Part shown: positions 48,201 through 56,493 of the stretch, piece after piece
Numbering within the stretch: position 1 is the stretch's first letter
Layout of the letters: every line of letters begins with the position of its first letter
From: Glandiceps talaboti
Taxonomy: Eukaryota; Hemichordata; Enteropneusta; Spengelidae
NCBI RefSeq assembly: GCF_964340395.1
Contig: NC_135549.1
Coordinates: forward strand, 16,705,842 to 16,769,841
Length of the DNA stretch: 64,000 nucleotides
Direction of reading: 5' to 3'
Made by a program: the position numbers and the translations under genes
The notes under the pieces: model-generated
Databases searched by the model: none
What the model saw: the letters and a program-made list of their open reading frames with translations, nothing else
What the model was told of the DNA's origin: nothing

Positions 48201-49821
48201 ATACTTACAGAAGATACACATACATACTAAAAAATTTTCGTTGTCATCTATGAAATCTTGAAAGTAAATGTTTTATGACACGCTATTTTAAAACCTCTAG
48301 TATTAGTAATAGATCTTATTGCAGCTGGTAGTTGATTGTAAAGTGTAGGCGCTGCTACTCGAAAAGATTCCTTTAAAACATTTGTTCTGGCAAATGGGAC
48401 AAGTAATGAGTGATTTTTTTACTTAGCACAAAGACCAGCTGTTACTAAGTAGTTATACTACTACTAAGGGGATATTTGTTTGTGCACAAATATTTACTCA
48501 TTGAGTAAAAGAGGGCTTTAATTTCAGTAAAGGACTAAGGATATAAGAAGAGAAGGTGTGCTATTTCATGATCAAATCAAATTTCATTCACTTATTTTCT
48601 GTAATTTTGATATTCCCGTTTTTTGCATCTCAGACAACAGTTTTCATACCATGCATGAGCCAAGTTGAACAAAAAATATGGAATATATACTCTACAACGC
48701 GCATCTATGTCATGACAATGGGTGTCTATGTCACTGGTACTGCAGCATTCGAGTCAAAACGTTCAAAATTACCATTACTTTCCCTGATTTTTCTTTGATA
48801 TTACTGGCACTGGTATAATTATGTTATTTTCCAATATTTTTCTTCATTCAGCCAGGAAATACTCATGACCTAAGGGTTGTCACTATTCGTCTAACGACTC
48901 GTAGTGAAAAAGGCCCCTTAGGTCACTCATATTTTCCTTGGCTGAACAAAGAAAATAACATCTAAACATCTCTCATTTTGAGCTTGTAAACTATTCTTTT
49001 GGTAGGCTGAATCTCCACTTAGTTGTTGTCGAGTGTATGATATCGGTAGAAAGAGACATACTGATGAACCAGAGACTAAGGAAGTAAGTCTTTGATATTT
49101 CATTCCTTAACTTTGTTTCAGTAAGGGATGATGTCATCGCACATTAGCTCAACAAACAAACATCGTTCATTTAGGTCAAAACCCCCTATCCCCTCCCCTA
49201 AACGAACATCTTTCTTATTTTAGTAAAACATCATGTCCCATGTAGCTTCCTGGTTAAGCCTACACTGACGTTGGTGGCGCACTTTCAAATCGAAGCACGC
49301 GAAGAAGAGACGATCAATCGATATCCATTATATGAATAGTGAGTTGGAGAAGGTGACATGAGTGAGCGCATCTGTGCACTTAGCAACCAATTGCAACAAT
49401 GTATCATCCTAGACTCCCGAGTTACAGAAGTGAGCCACCAACGTCCATGTTGGCACAATATATTTCTTGACCTCACATATCATATGCACTACACATAAAT
49501 CTACCACTACAATAAGAAAAAAACATGTTTTTAACATTTTCATTGACATTTTTCGTTATTTTACATATTCACAATCTTAGCTTTATTGTGCCATGATGCC
49601 CCATGGTTATACATGGATAAGTACAGTATTTGTATTAAAAACCTATAATATTTTGATTACAGGCAAAAGATGACAAAGAAGAAGAAGAAAGAAGAATCAT
49701 CCTTGACATGCAAAGCAATGCAGGGATCCATAATAGTGCTGCTAGGGAGGATGGGGATTCGGATGATGAGGAAGAGGGGGAGGGGGAGGGGGAGGAGATG
49801 GCTGCTGCTGAGAGTGATTAA
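26809..49821 (+). CDS. DCAF1: DCAF1/VPRBP homologue, copy B (31 coding exons)
   Basis: Predicted CUL4-DDB1 substrate receptor, 1363 codons. Exons: 26809-27128, 27634-27799, 28129-28254, 28990-29112, 29439-29696, 30237-30350, 30862-31064, 32008-32137, 32917-33096, 33605-33750, 34349-34477, 35272-35368, 36462-36563, 37102-37255, 37885-37962, 38850-38957, 39750-39955, 40842-41053, 41775-41859, 42026-42087, 42899-42968, 43237-43308, 43786-43845, 44466-44539, 44962-45058, 45547-45783, 46520-46619, 47151-47225, 47819-47889, 49006-49083, 49663-49821. Phases agree throughout. Family blocks: NEADQIRSLVIQCLYGL, SLDSIVKQYLRNQH, NPVAVCPTFKL, FRTFDA-type (read as FIRTFDARTYQTI). Exon 1 (107 codons) is an N-terminal extension absent from copy A. 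It shares nearly all intron positions with copy A but is strongly diverged, so the duplication is old. Function could be redundant or specialised. Confidence 0.93.
29175..29366. repeat. Tetranucleotide arrays (CTGA)n, (ATGA)n, (TTGG)n
   Basis: Successive blocks of ACTG, AATG, GGTT and GACT repeats in copy B intron 4, starting about 60 bp past the exon 4 donor. Confidence 0.95.
29785..29904. mobile_element. MITE M2, copy 1 (GGGCGCCCTCA core)
   Basis: Ends AGTCTGTAAGGTATG and TATGTATCTTACAGTC are near inverted repeats. Inside are GACAGGGCGCCCTCAC and its counterpart CCAGTGAGAGCAG. A second copy lies at 46207-46312. It is in copy B intron 5. Confidence 0.7.
29960..30185. repeat. Interspersed repeat R2, partial copy
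   Basis: Shares GACCAGGAACAAAGTCTCC with TATGGCAAAGTTTGGAGAGA and later AGGTAAATTGGTCC with 36000-36310 and 42440-42810. It lies in copy B intron 5. Confidence 0.6.
30480..30830 (+). mobile_element. Probable SINE or LINE 3' fragment with TTATTATTA tail
   Basis: The stretch ends GTGTAAAGAGCACTGAGACG, then AAGAAATTAATTCTTATTATTATTATCATT, a form like the GTAAAG-GCGCT-tail plus TTA-repeat ends of other retroelements in this window. The 5' end is unclear. It lies in copy B intron 6. Confidence 0.5.
31138..31240. repeat. (GGT)n / (GTT)n trinucleotide array
   Basis: Simple repeat about 75 bp past the exon 7 donor of copy B. Confidence 0.95.
32180..32530. mobile_element. CCTAAGGG foldback MITE family, full copy
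   Basis: Starts around ACAATTCTCATTATACCATG with CAAAAAATATGGAATATATACTC and ends with a hairpin: CAGGAAAATACTTGTGACCTA, TAGCTTTGTCAC / GTGACAAAG, then TTTTCCTTGGCAGAACAAAG and ATTATGGAATAACATCTAATTG. Nearly colinear with 48640-48970. It lies in copy B intron 8. Confidence 0.85.
32612..32880 (-). mobile_element. LINE 3' end (reverse transcriptase C-terminus and tail)
   Basis: On the minus strand it translates as AFSICAPHLWNALPSYLQS and TFQAFKSVLKTYFFNKTF before a stop. This is the typical end of many animal non-LTR ORF2 proteins. Then come GACTGCGCTATATAAGAAAA and an (ATTAG)n tail at 32616-32646. It is 5'-truncated in copy B intron 8, antisense to the host gene. Confidence 0.85.
33774..34219. 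repeat. Polypyrimidine (CCCCTCCAT)n-type minisatellite
   Basis: Mostly CCCCTCCAT/CCCCTCCAA units from 33774 to about 34060, a short GTGGGTGG/ATGG segment, unique sequence to 34157, then more CCCTCCATCCC to 34218. The plus strand is almost free of G in the array. It starts about 24 bp past the exon 10 donor of copy B. The long ORFs here are compositional. Confidence 0.95.
36000..36310. repeat. Interspersed repeat R2, copy in intron 12
   Basis: Shares TTACTTTGTTTAAGAAAACTC, AGTATCCAATATGGCCGC and ATGGTGAAGTTTTGAGAGAT with 42440-42810 and part of 29960-30185; the first motif also occurs near 11890. No coding frame. Confidence 0.7.
36784..37044 (-). mobile_element. tRNA-derived SINE
   Basis: Reading the minus strand from 37044, the head resembles a class II tRNA: A-box TGGCCGAGTGGTT and B-box GGGTTCAAACCCC, separated by about 40 bases. 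A tRNA-unrelated body and a tail of (ATT)n at 36784-36803 follow. It lies in copy B intron 13, antisense to the gene. Confidence 0.85.
38065..38505 (-). mobile_element. Interspersed repeat R1, minus-strand copy
   Basis: Inverted counterpart of 25115-25482. It carries the extra dyad TACCAGAGATTACTTGCACTG ... CAGTGCAAGTAATCTATGG at 38066-38142, so one end folds back on itself. It lies in copy B intron 15. Confidence 0.75.
38850..39955 (+). other. DCAF1: Copy B LisH segment (exons 16-17)
   Basis: Exon 16 ends SETELMHLIHDHLLSK and exon 17 begins GLSETARILNCETEIP, about residues 795-825. The intron splits the motif at the same lysine-glycine boundary as in copy A. A foldback MITE (39005-39375) fills much of this intron. 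Confidence 0.85.
39005..39375. mobile_element. CCTAAGGG foldback MITE family, copy in LisH intron
   Basis: The hairpin core reads GTGACCTAAGGGTTTTGTCAC, TTCTCATTCTCGACTCATAG, CAAGGCCCCTTAGGTCAC. The 5' body is diverged from the other copies. It lies in copy B intron 16. Confidence 0.75.
40530..40833. repeat. ~300-bp (ACT)n array directly upstream of exon 18
   Basis: Mainly CTA repeats with scattered CGA, CCA and GTA variants, ending 8 bp before the 3' splice site CTAG of copy B exon 18. The array and the ACCATTTCT behind it supply the only pyrimidine-containing sequence before the acceptor. Confidence 0.95.
42252..42361. repeat. (GATT)n array
   Basis: Tetranucleotide repeat with two point interruptions, in copy B intron 20. 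Confidence 0.97.
42440..42810. repeat. Interspersed repeat R2, longest copy
   Basis: Contains TTACTTTGTTCACGAAAACTC, a four-fold block of AGAATCCAATATGGCCGT (42570-42650), and ATGGCAAAGTTTGGAGAGAT. The CCAATATGGC block appears only once in the 36000-36310 copy, so it expanded locally here. Confidence 0.7.
45184..45385. repeat. (ACAG)n, (AC)n and (ATAC)n array
   Basis: Simple repeats in copy B intron 25; the long open frames on both strands are artefacts. Confidence 0.97.
45784..46519 (+). other. DCAF1: U12-type (minor spliceosome) intron 26 of copy B
   Basis: Begins GTATCCTTA and has TTTCCTTAAC at 46494-46503, with the branch adenosine under 20 nt from the terminal AAAG. There is no polypyrimidine tract, as expected for U12 introns. 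It lies between complete codons, immediately before the TGG of the second WDxR box, matching copy A. It carries a copy of MITE M2. Confidence 0.85.
46207..46312. mobile_element. MITE M2, copy 2
   Basis: AGTCTGTAAAGACATGTCAT, TAGGGCGCCCTCATTGG, CCAATGAGGGCAGATG and GACATATCTTACTGTC form near-perfect nested inverted repeats. It is inserted in the U12 intron of copy B. Confidence 0.75.
46666..46895 (+). mobile_element. 5'-truncated tRNA SINE
   Basis: Matches the body of the SINE at 50170-50542 from GGGGACCTGATAGGATAG through AGAGGTTGCAATG-TATTGTATGC to AGTGCTTTGAGCAGAGTGTG and a TTATTGTTATTATT tail. The tRNA head is missing. It lies in copy B intron 27. Confidence 0.8.
48000..48400 (-). mobile_element. 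LINE 3' end, second family
   Basis: On the minus strand it reads ESFRVAAPTLYNQLPAAIR then SITNTRGFKIACHKTF, a non-LTR ORF2 terminus diverged from that at 32612-32880. The tail ends in AATATTATT. It is 5'-truncated in copy B intron 29. Confidence 0.8.
48640..48970. mobile_element. CCTAAGGG foldback MITE family, full copy
   Basis: CATACCATGCATGAGCCAAG, CAAAAAATATGGAATATATACTC, TATTACTGGCACTGGTATAA, then the hairpin with CATGACCTAAGGG and CCCCTTAGGTCAC. It is the closest relative of 32180-32530 and lies in copy B intron 29. Confidence 0.85.
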
Positions 49822-49826
49822 ATAAA
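49821..49826 (+). terminator. Candidate poly(A) signal overlapping the copy B stop codon
   Basis: AATAAA begins at the last base of the TAA stop. A second near-match ATTAAA lies about 20 bp on. If used, the 3' UTR would be only a few tens of bases. A longer UTR running into the following hairpin element cannot be excluded. Confidence 0.55.
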
Positions 49827-49847
49827 GTCATTGATATGAGATTAAAG

Positions 49848-50026
49848 ACTGAAAGATCTGTCGTTGTTTCCATTTACCCACTTGTGACATGTCAGGGTGG
49901 AGTTTATGTAACCACTTGTGCCACCTAGTCAGATTGGAGTTTATGTAACCACGTGTGATACCCATGTCAGATTGGAGCTTATGATTGTGTGGTTACATAA
50001 ACGGAAACAACAACAGATCTTTCAGT
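49848..50026. mobile_element. Hairpin / TIR element at the 3' end of copy B
   Basis: The terminal arms are ACTGAAAGATCTGTCGTTG plus TTTCC and its reverse complement GGAAACAACAACAGATCTTTC. Inside, GTTTATGTAACCAC(T/G)TGTG occurs as direct repeats and once inverted (GGTTACATAAAC). About 180 bp, starting 26 bp after the stop codon. It may be a MITE or a structured 3' UTR/termination region. Confidence 0.75.
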
Positions 50027-50169
50027 AATGACGAGATGTTTTTTATGATAGAATAATTCAACTTGTATGGCTGTATACAGAAACATAGAAACAATGATTA
50101 TTATACAGACCCATGTACACACATATATATATATATGGATAATGGAAGCTATAGTTATTCATGTGGAGT

Positions 50170-50542
50170 CATGATGGGCAAATGGTTAGAATGGCCGGCT
50201 TTGAATCTGCAGGCTGCAGGTTCGAGTCCCATCAGGTTCGAGCCCTGTCGCTGCCATTTGTTTCTGAATGGTTAAAGTCCTTGGGCAGGATTTAACCACG
50301 ATTGTGCCACAGTCAACTCAGATGTATAATTGGGGACCTGGTAGGATAGAGATTACAATGTGAATGCTTTACTTATATGTGCTTATCGAAGCTGCAATGA
50401 ATTGTATGCTCCGAAGGGAGTTGAGGAAGTAAAGGGCTGTTGTACCGATATAGATCCATGTCAGGGGTAATAATTGTAAAGTGCTTTGAACACAGAGTGG
50501 GAAAGTGTTCTATAAAAACCAACAATATTATTATTATTATGA
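50170..50542 (+). mobile_element. Full-length tRNA-derived SINE
   Basis: Head with A-box-like TGGGCAAATGGTTAGA and B-box GGTTCGAGTCCC (50218-50229), a body shared with 46666-46895, then AGTGCTTTGAACACAGAGTG, and a (TTA)n tail. It lies in the intergenic region downstream of copy B. The tRNA-like head cannot be a functional tRNA because it lacks a proper acceptor stem. Confidence 0.85.
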
Positions 50543-50712
50543 CTGTGTTTGAAGTATTTTCATTTACTCACACATATATTTTTTTGACTGTTTGTTTGTG
50601 TATGTGTATTTGTATTTGTTTATTTTATCCTATGGTGCAGCTTGTGGTTATGTGTTCATATTTCTTGGCCCTCATAATTATCCTTGCTGCAGCCTTCTGT
50701 ACGTGTTGTAAT

Positions 50713-52698
50713 CATATGTATGGTAGACCTTCAAAAGAGTGCATCACATGTATGGTAGACCTTCAAAAGAGTGCATCACATGTATGGTAGACCTTCAAAA
50801 GACTGCATCACATGTATGGTAGATCTTCAAAAGAGTGCATCATATGTATGGTAGACCTTCAAAAGACTGCATCACATGTATGGTAGACCTTCAAAAGACT
50901 GCATCACATGTATGGTAGACCTTCAAAAGAGTGCATCATGTGTATGGTAGACCTTCAAAAGAGTGCATCACATGTATGGTAGACCTTCAAAAGACTGCAT
51001 CACATGTATGGTAGACCTTCAAAAGAGTGCATCACATGTATGGTAGACCTTCAAAAGAGTGCATCACATGTATGGTTGACCTTCAGAAGAGTGCATCACA
51101 TGTATGGTAGACCTTCAAAAGACTGCATCACATGTATGGTAGACCTTCAAAACAGTGCATCATATGTATGATAGACCCTCGAAAGACTGCATCATATGTA
51201 TGGTAGACCCTCGAAAGACTGCATCATATGTATGGCAGACCTTCAAAAGACTGCATCATGTGTATGGTAGACCTTCAGAAGAGTGCATCACATGTATGGC
51301 AGACCTTCAAAAGACTGCATCATATGTATGGTAGACTTTCAAAAGAGTGCATCACATGTATGGTAGACCTTCAAAACAGTGCATCATGTGTATGGTAGAC
51401 CTTCAAAAGACTGCATCACATGTATGGTAGACCTTCAAAAGACTGCATCACATGTATGGTAGATCTTCAAAAGAGTGCATCATATGTATGGTAGACCTTC
51501 AAAAGACTGCATCACATGTATGGTAGACCTTCAAAAGACTGCATCACATGTATGGTAGACCTTCAAAAGAGTGCATCATGTGTATGGTAGACCTTCAAAA
51601 GACTGCATCACATGTATGGTAGACCTTCAAAAGAGTGCATCACATGTATGGTAGACCTTCAAAAGAGTGCATCACATGTATGGCAGACCTTCAGAAGAGT
51701 GCATCATATGTATGGTTGACCTTCAGAAGAGTGCATCACATGTATGGTAGACCTTCAAAAGACTGCATCACATGTATGGTAGACCTTCAAAACAGTGCGT
51801 CATATGTATGATAGACCCTCGAAAGACTGCATCATATGTATGGTAGACCCTCGAAAGACTGCATCATATGTATGGTAGACCTTCAAAAGACTGCATCATA
51901 TGTATGGTAGGCCTTCAAAAGAGTGCATCATATGTATGGTAGACCTTCAAAAGATTGCATCACATGTTTGGTAGACCTTCAAAAGACTGCATCATATGTA
52001 TGGTAGACCTTCAAAAGAGTGCATCATATGTATGGTAGACCTTCAAAAGACTGCATCACATGTATGGTAGACCTTCAAAAGAGTGTATCACATGTATGGT
52101 AGACCTTCAAAAGACTGCATCATACAATGTATGTATGGTAGACCTTCAAAAGAGTGCATCATATGTATGGTAGACTTTCAAAAGAGTGCATCACATGTAT
52201 GATAGACCTTCAAAAGACTGCATCATGTGTATGGTAGACCTTCAAAAGACTGCATCACATGTATGGTAGACCTTCAAAAGAGTGCATCATGTGTATGGTA
52301 GACCTTCAGAAGAGTGCATCACATGTATGGTAGACCTTCAAAAGACTGCATCATGTGTATGGTAGACCTTCAAAAGACTGCATCACATGTATGGTAGACC
52401 TTCAAAAGAGTGCATCATGTGTATGGTAGACCTTCAGAAGAGTGCATCACATGTATGGTAGACCTTCAAAAGAGTGCATCATGTGTATGGTAGACCTTCA
52501 GAAGAGTGCATCACATGTATGGTAGACCTTCAAAAGAGTGCATCACATGTATGGTAGACCTTCAAAAGACTGCATCACATGTATGGTAGACCTTCAAAAG
52601 AGTGCATCACATGTATGGTAGACCTTCAAAACAGTGCATCATGTGTATGGTAGACCTTCAAAAGAGTACATCACATGTATGGTAGACCTTCAAAAGAC
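50713..52698. repeat. ~2-kb minisatellite of a 30-bp unit
   Basis: About 66 units of CATGTATGGTAGACCTTC plus AAAAGAGTGCAT. Variant positions include AGAG/AGAC/ACAG, CATGTATGG/CGTGTATGG/TATGTATGG, and TTGACC or CCCTCG. Variant strings recur with an offset of about 642 bp (50811 with 51453; 51069 with 51711), showing a higher-order duplication. No spacers, so not a CRISPR array. Confidence 0.96.
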
Positions 52699-52944
52699 AG
52701 TTATTGTAGCTTAATATCATTGGTCAGAATTCTGTTATTGATTAACAAAGACATGATGTTATTAATGACTATTGGTAACTTCAATTGAATTTGAAATTTC
52801 ATCTCAGCTTCTCATTGAGCTAGATGTGAGAAGTGGTTTGAAGTCACGGATAGTCTCTAGACTTAAATAAAACACTATTACCCACAAATATCTTTACTGA
52901 GAAGTTCGTGGCTCACACACAACAAAAAACACACCAATTTCTCA

Positions 52945-53818
52945 AAAGGCGTTTAAAAGCCTTTTGAAGATAGGATTTAAAGGTCGAATGCTCAGAGTAC
53001 TGAAATCAATGTATGATAATGTTAAAGCATGTGTGAGAACACCTAAAGGTATTACTGAAGTTTTTAAATGTACATATGGTGTTCAACAGGGTTCAGTTTA
53101 AATCACCACTTTTGTTTAACTTATTTATTAATGATATTTGCGAAACGTTACAGAGTCTTCAACATGTTGAAGGTGGCCAGTTATGGAAGAAGAAGAAGAA
53201 GAGTGGTATATATAATGCTATTTATGCAGGTTCTTTCAAATTATTATATTTGTTTTTTTTGCCGATGATTTGGCTATCCCAAGTGACTCTAGAATTGGCC
53301 TACAAAGGCAGCTAAAGAAACTATCCCACTATTGCAAAAAATGGACGTTGCATCAAAACCGAAAATCGTTGTGTTCAGAAATGGAGGCAAACTTAGGCAT
53401 TATGAAAAGTGGTATTGTGAAGGTCAACGCATTGAAACAGTATCTCATTTTAACTATCTTGGCATTACATTCTCAAGTTTCAGGACTTTGGCCCAAAGCA
53501 CAGGAATATCTGGCGACCCAGAGAAAAAGGGCATGTTTTATGGTTAAAAAGTCACTAAACCAGTACAAAAATACAAATGTTAACATTGGTATGAAAATTT
53601 TCGATTGTAAAATTCGTCCTATTCTGTTGTATGGCAGCGAGATATGGGGTTTTCACGATGGAAAAGAAATCGAAAAGGTCCATTCTTCCTACTGTAAATA
53701 TATTCTTACAGTTAATAGGAATACTAGTAATCTTGCTGTACTCGGTGAACTTGGGAGACAGAAGTTGTCATCACTTAGGTTTCTCCGTATTATTAAGTAT
53801 TGGCTCAAACTGGAATGA
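52945..53818 (+). pseudogene. Non-LTR retrotransposon reverse transcriptase fragment
   Basis: Across two or more frameshifts the plus strand encodes KSLLKIGFKGRMLRVLKSMY, FKCTYGVQQGS, SPLLFNLFINDICETL and FADDLAIPSDSRI (catalytic FADD at about 53262), then WTLHQN, FNYLGITFSS, IRPILLYGSEIWGFH and LRFLRIIKYWLKLE. This is the palm-to-thumb part of a LINE ORF2. Frameshifts and missing ends make it dead. It is interrupted at its 3' end by the microsatellite at 53856. Confidence 0.92.
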
Positions 53819-53854
53819 GAATACATCAATTAGTAAGGAAATGTGCCATAGCTT

Positions 53855-53855
<1 letters not shown>

Positions 53856-53896
<41 letters not shown>

Positions 53897-53942
53897 TGTC
53901 TGTATGTCTGTATGTCTGTCTATATCTGTTTGTTTGTTTGTT

Positions 53943-53973
<31 letters not shown>

Positions 53974-54078
53974 ATGTATGAATGTTTGTATGTATATATA
54001 CTATGTATGTATGTATGTATGTATGTATGTATGTATGTATTTATGTATGTATGTATGTATGTATGTATGTATGTATGT
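53856..54078. repeat. (TG)n and (TATG)n array
   Basis: Dinucleotide then tetranucleotide repeat that breaks the LINE remnant in two. Confidence 0.97.
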
Positions 54079-54214
54079 CATACTTGTCCCCCTCCCCCTC
54101 GCACACAGAATTACACTTACCTTAGACGGCGTCGTTGCGTTCAAGTTTTTCAGGTTCAAAGTTCAAAAATTCTAGTTATGGTATAGTTAACCCTATATTA
54201 TCAGCACAGTAGAC

Positions 54215-54440
54215 CAAATGATTGGCAAATAATCCTTGGAGATTCAACTTTATCATGTCTTGTAAATATTCTTATACTGCTTGGCAAAAGATATATCTAC
54301 ATCTGTCGACGTAAGAAAGAGACATTGGACTTTAGAGCACATAAGAATTATGTACAGTCAATACAGACAATTGAGTGTATAACATTGCAAATAGGAGACA
54401 TAAGCTCAACTCACACATACAGAAATGGGGAATTTATCTA
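54215..54440 (+). pseudogene. LINE ORF2 C-terminal fragment
   Basis: The frame IILGDSTLSCLVNILILL, GKRYIYICRRKKETLDF and AHKNYVQSIQTIECITLQ resembles the C-terminal segment of some LINE ORF2 proteins (LLxKxYIY...K...F). Probably the continuation of the fragment ending at 53818. Confidence 0.6.
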
Positions 54441-54639
54441 AAACACATTGTCCAAGACCCAACATTAAATAGGGAATAGAAAACTAAGTTTGAATTTTAG
54501 TAAAGAAATCATTTTGTGTTTTATCCAGATACTGTAAAAACCTGTTATGGATAACGTTTTATGCTCCAATAGAAAATCTTTTAAATAAAAAAACCCTATA
54601 TTATCATGGTATTTGACTACGGGCGAACATGTAATGGGA

Positions 54640-54895
54640 TTATATCTACTTCGTATATATAAATGATTCTTAATTTATACTATATTCGATTAAGATTAAG
54701 GACATTGATAAATGTGGAACATTTCAAACGTGAGCTGAAAACATTTTTGTAAAAAGTTATTTTGAATGTAGTTCTTTATTAGTTTTATCAATTCTTCTAT
54801 GTATTTCCCAATGCTTTTAATTTTATAATTGTTATTGTTCAGCGCTTTTGAATATTTTTTTATATAATAGAAAGAGCGCTATAAAAAATAAATAT
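54640..54895 (+). mobile_element. LINE 3' end with GCGCTATAAA tail
   Basis: IRLRLRTLINVEHFKRELKTFL then stop, followed by GAAAGAGCGCTATAAAAAAT and AT-rich tail repeats. This is another ORF2 terminus, perhaps of the same element as 52945-54440 or a separate insertion. Confidence 0.65.
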
Positions 54896-55883
54896 TAAAT
54901 GTTAAATTAAGGGTTTTTTACAACATCATCTTTGTAAAGTTGTGTTTGGGCGAATTTCAGTACTGAAGGGGTTCTTCGTGATGATGGTACATGTTAAAGG
55001 AGTGTGTCCTTCAGTAGAATTTACGAATAACCATGTCCACCTTGTTTTAATTCGAATTTGACATTTTTCTTGTTCTTTGCGACATTGATCTCCACTGCCA
55101 CACCCTACAGAGGCAGCAAGGTTTGTAAACGAGGGTTTTTATGCATCCGACTTATGATTGATAATATTGAACCATTTTCCTAGACCATTGACGTATAAAA
55201 ATGACTCAAAGGCTTGCAGACAGGCCTGCAGACAAACGGCTTTATTCGGAAAATACCAAAGCGCAGACAGGCCCGAGGTAATAATTACTACAAGATCACT
55301 GGGTTAAATACATATAACAAAGCAGCTAAGCCAGCAGACTGTGGTTAGTGTAGATAAATCTTTCAATACAAAGAAAATACTATGGCCATTATGAATGTCA
55401 ATCGGCGCGAGTCGGAAAATGAAATAGTTTGGGATGAGGGGTTGCATGTAAGACGCTCAGAGCATGCATATTTGTCCCAGGATTATAGACATTCAAACCC
55501 CCCCCCCCTCTTCTTGTGTCTGCATGTCTGTTCTTTGCGAGTCTTTCGTTCATGGTTTCACATTTCCCTGTAGCTGTTTGACTGCCTTTACCCCTGCTTG
55601 TTTCTGTCCCCTATCTGTCTGTCTATCCGTCCGTCCGTCTATCAGTCTGTCTATGCCTCTCTCCCACAGTACACAGAGAGCAATAACTATTTTGAAAAGA
55701 TGACAGCCACCTCAGGCTAAAACATAGACGTTGGAGAGAGAACGTCTATAGAACGTGGTGATTATAAATAAAAACCCTCTGGTATTCTGTAAGCGGTTAC
55801 TGCGCAGTAATCTCCATTCCCGTAATATCGAGGCATATTTAAGTTAACAAACATCAGAAGCAAACCATTTTCTTTTTCAATTG
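54896..55883. other. Intergenic, no gene recognised; contains upstream region of the EGF gene
   Basis: Short frames only. Contains a run of C at 55499-55508 and a TCTGTC-rich stretch at 55614-55660. The segment just before 55884 should contain the promoter and 5' UTR of the next gene; no TATA box at a convincing distance was recognised. An in-frame TAA lies 39 bases upstream of the chosen ATG. Confidence 0.5.
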
Positions 55884-56428
55884 ATGAACGACCCATCGAC
55901 TTGGTCAGTTGCTAGAATGAATAGTGTAGAGAAGAACAGAATAGCACCGCTTTCAAAAAATCCTGAAGAAATGACCTCCCCAGAAAAGGTAAGGCGTGAT
56001 CTATCTTTATGAGAAAAAGATATGAGAGTATTGCTGGCTGTTATAGCACCCACTTACTCTGTAAAGTAAATGCATGTTCAAGCTCAGACAAGCTACACTT
56101 GTGTGTTGATTGAATTGTCTAAGGTTAAAGTCACAAGAAGGAGCAGGGAAAGCTCTTGAGTAGTTTATGTCTCAGACCGTAATAGTCGTATGGATTTATA
56201 TTATAATGTCATAGAGTACTTGTCTCACTTTCTTCACAGGCAGAACTTTCAAAATTAAAAAAAACTACACTGGTGTTAGGAGTACTTTTCGGTATTTCGG
56301 TCGCAGCTGTAATTGGTACCCTGGTTTTGTTTTTGTCTACTACAACAGAATGTGGTATGGTTATATATGTCTATTACATGTAAATGTTTTTCAGTTTTAC
56401 CTCCCGTAAGGGAGCGTTATGTTATGCT

Positions 56429-56493
<65 letters not shown>

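Noticed and set aside
50170-50240. Possible tRNA gene on the plus strand
   Set aside because: Head of a tRNA-derived SINE; a second GGTTCGAGCCC follows directly and the acceptor stem is lacking.
50713-52698. Possible CRISPR array (regular 30-bp repeats)
   Set aside because: No unique spacers, eukaryotic context; ordinary minisatellite.
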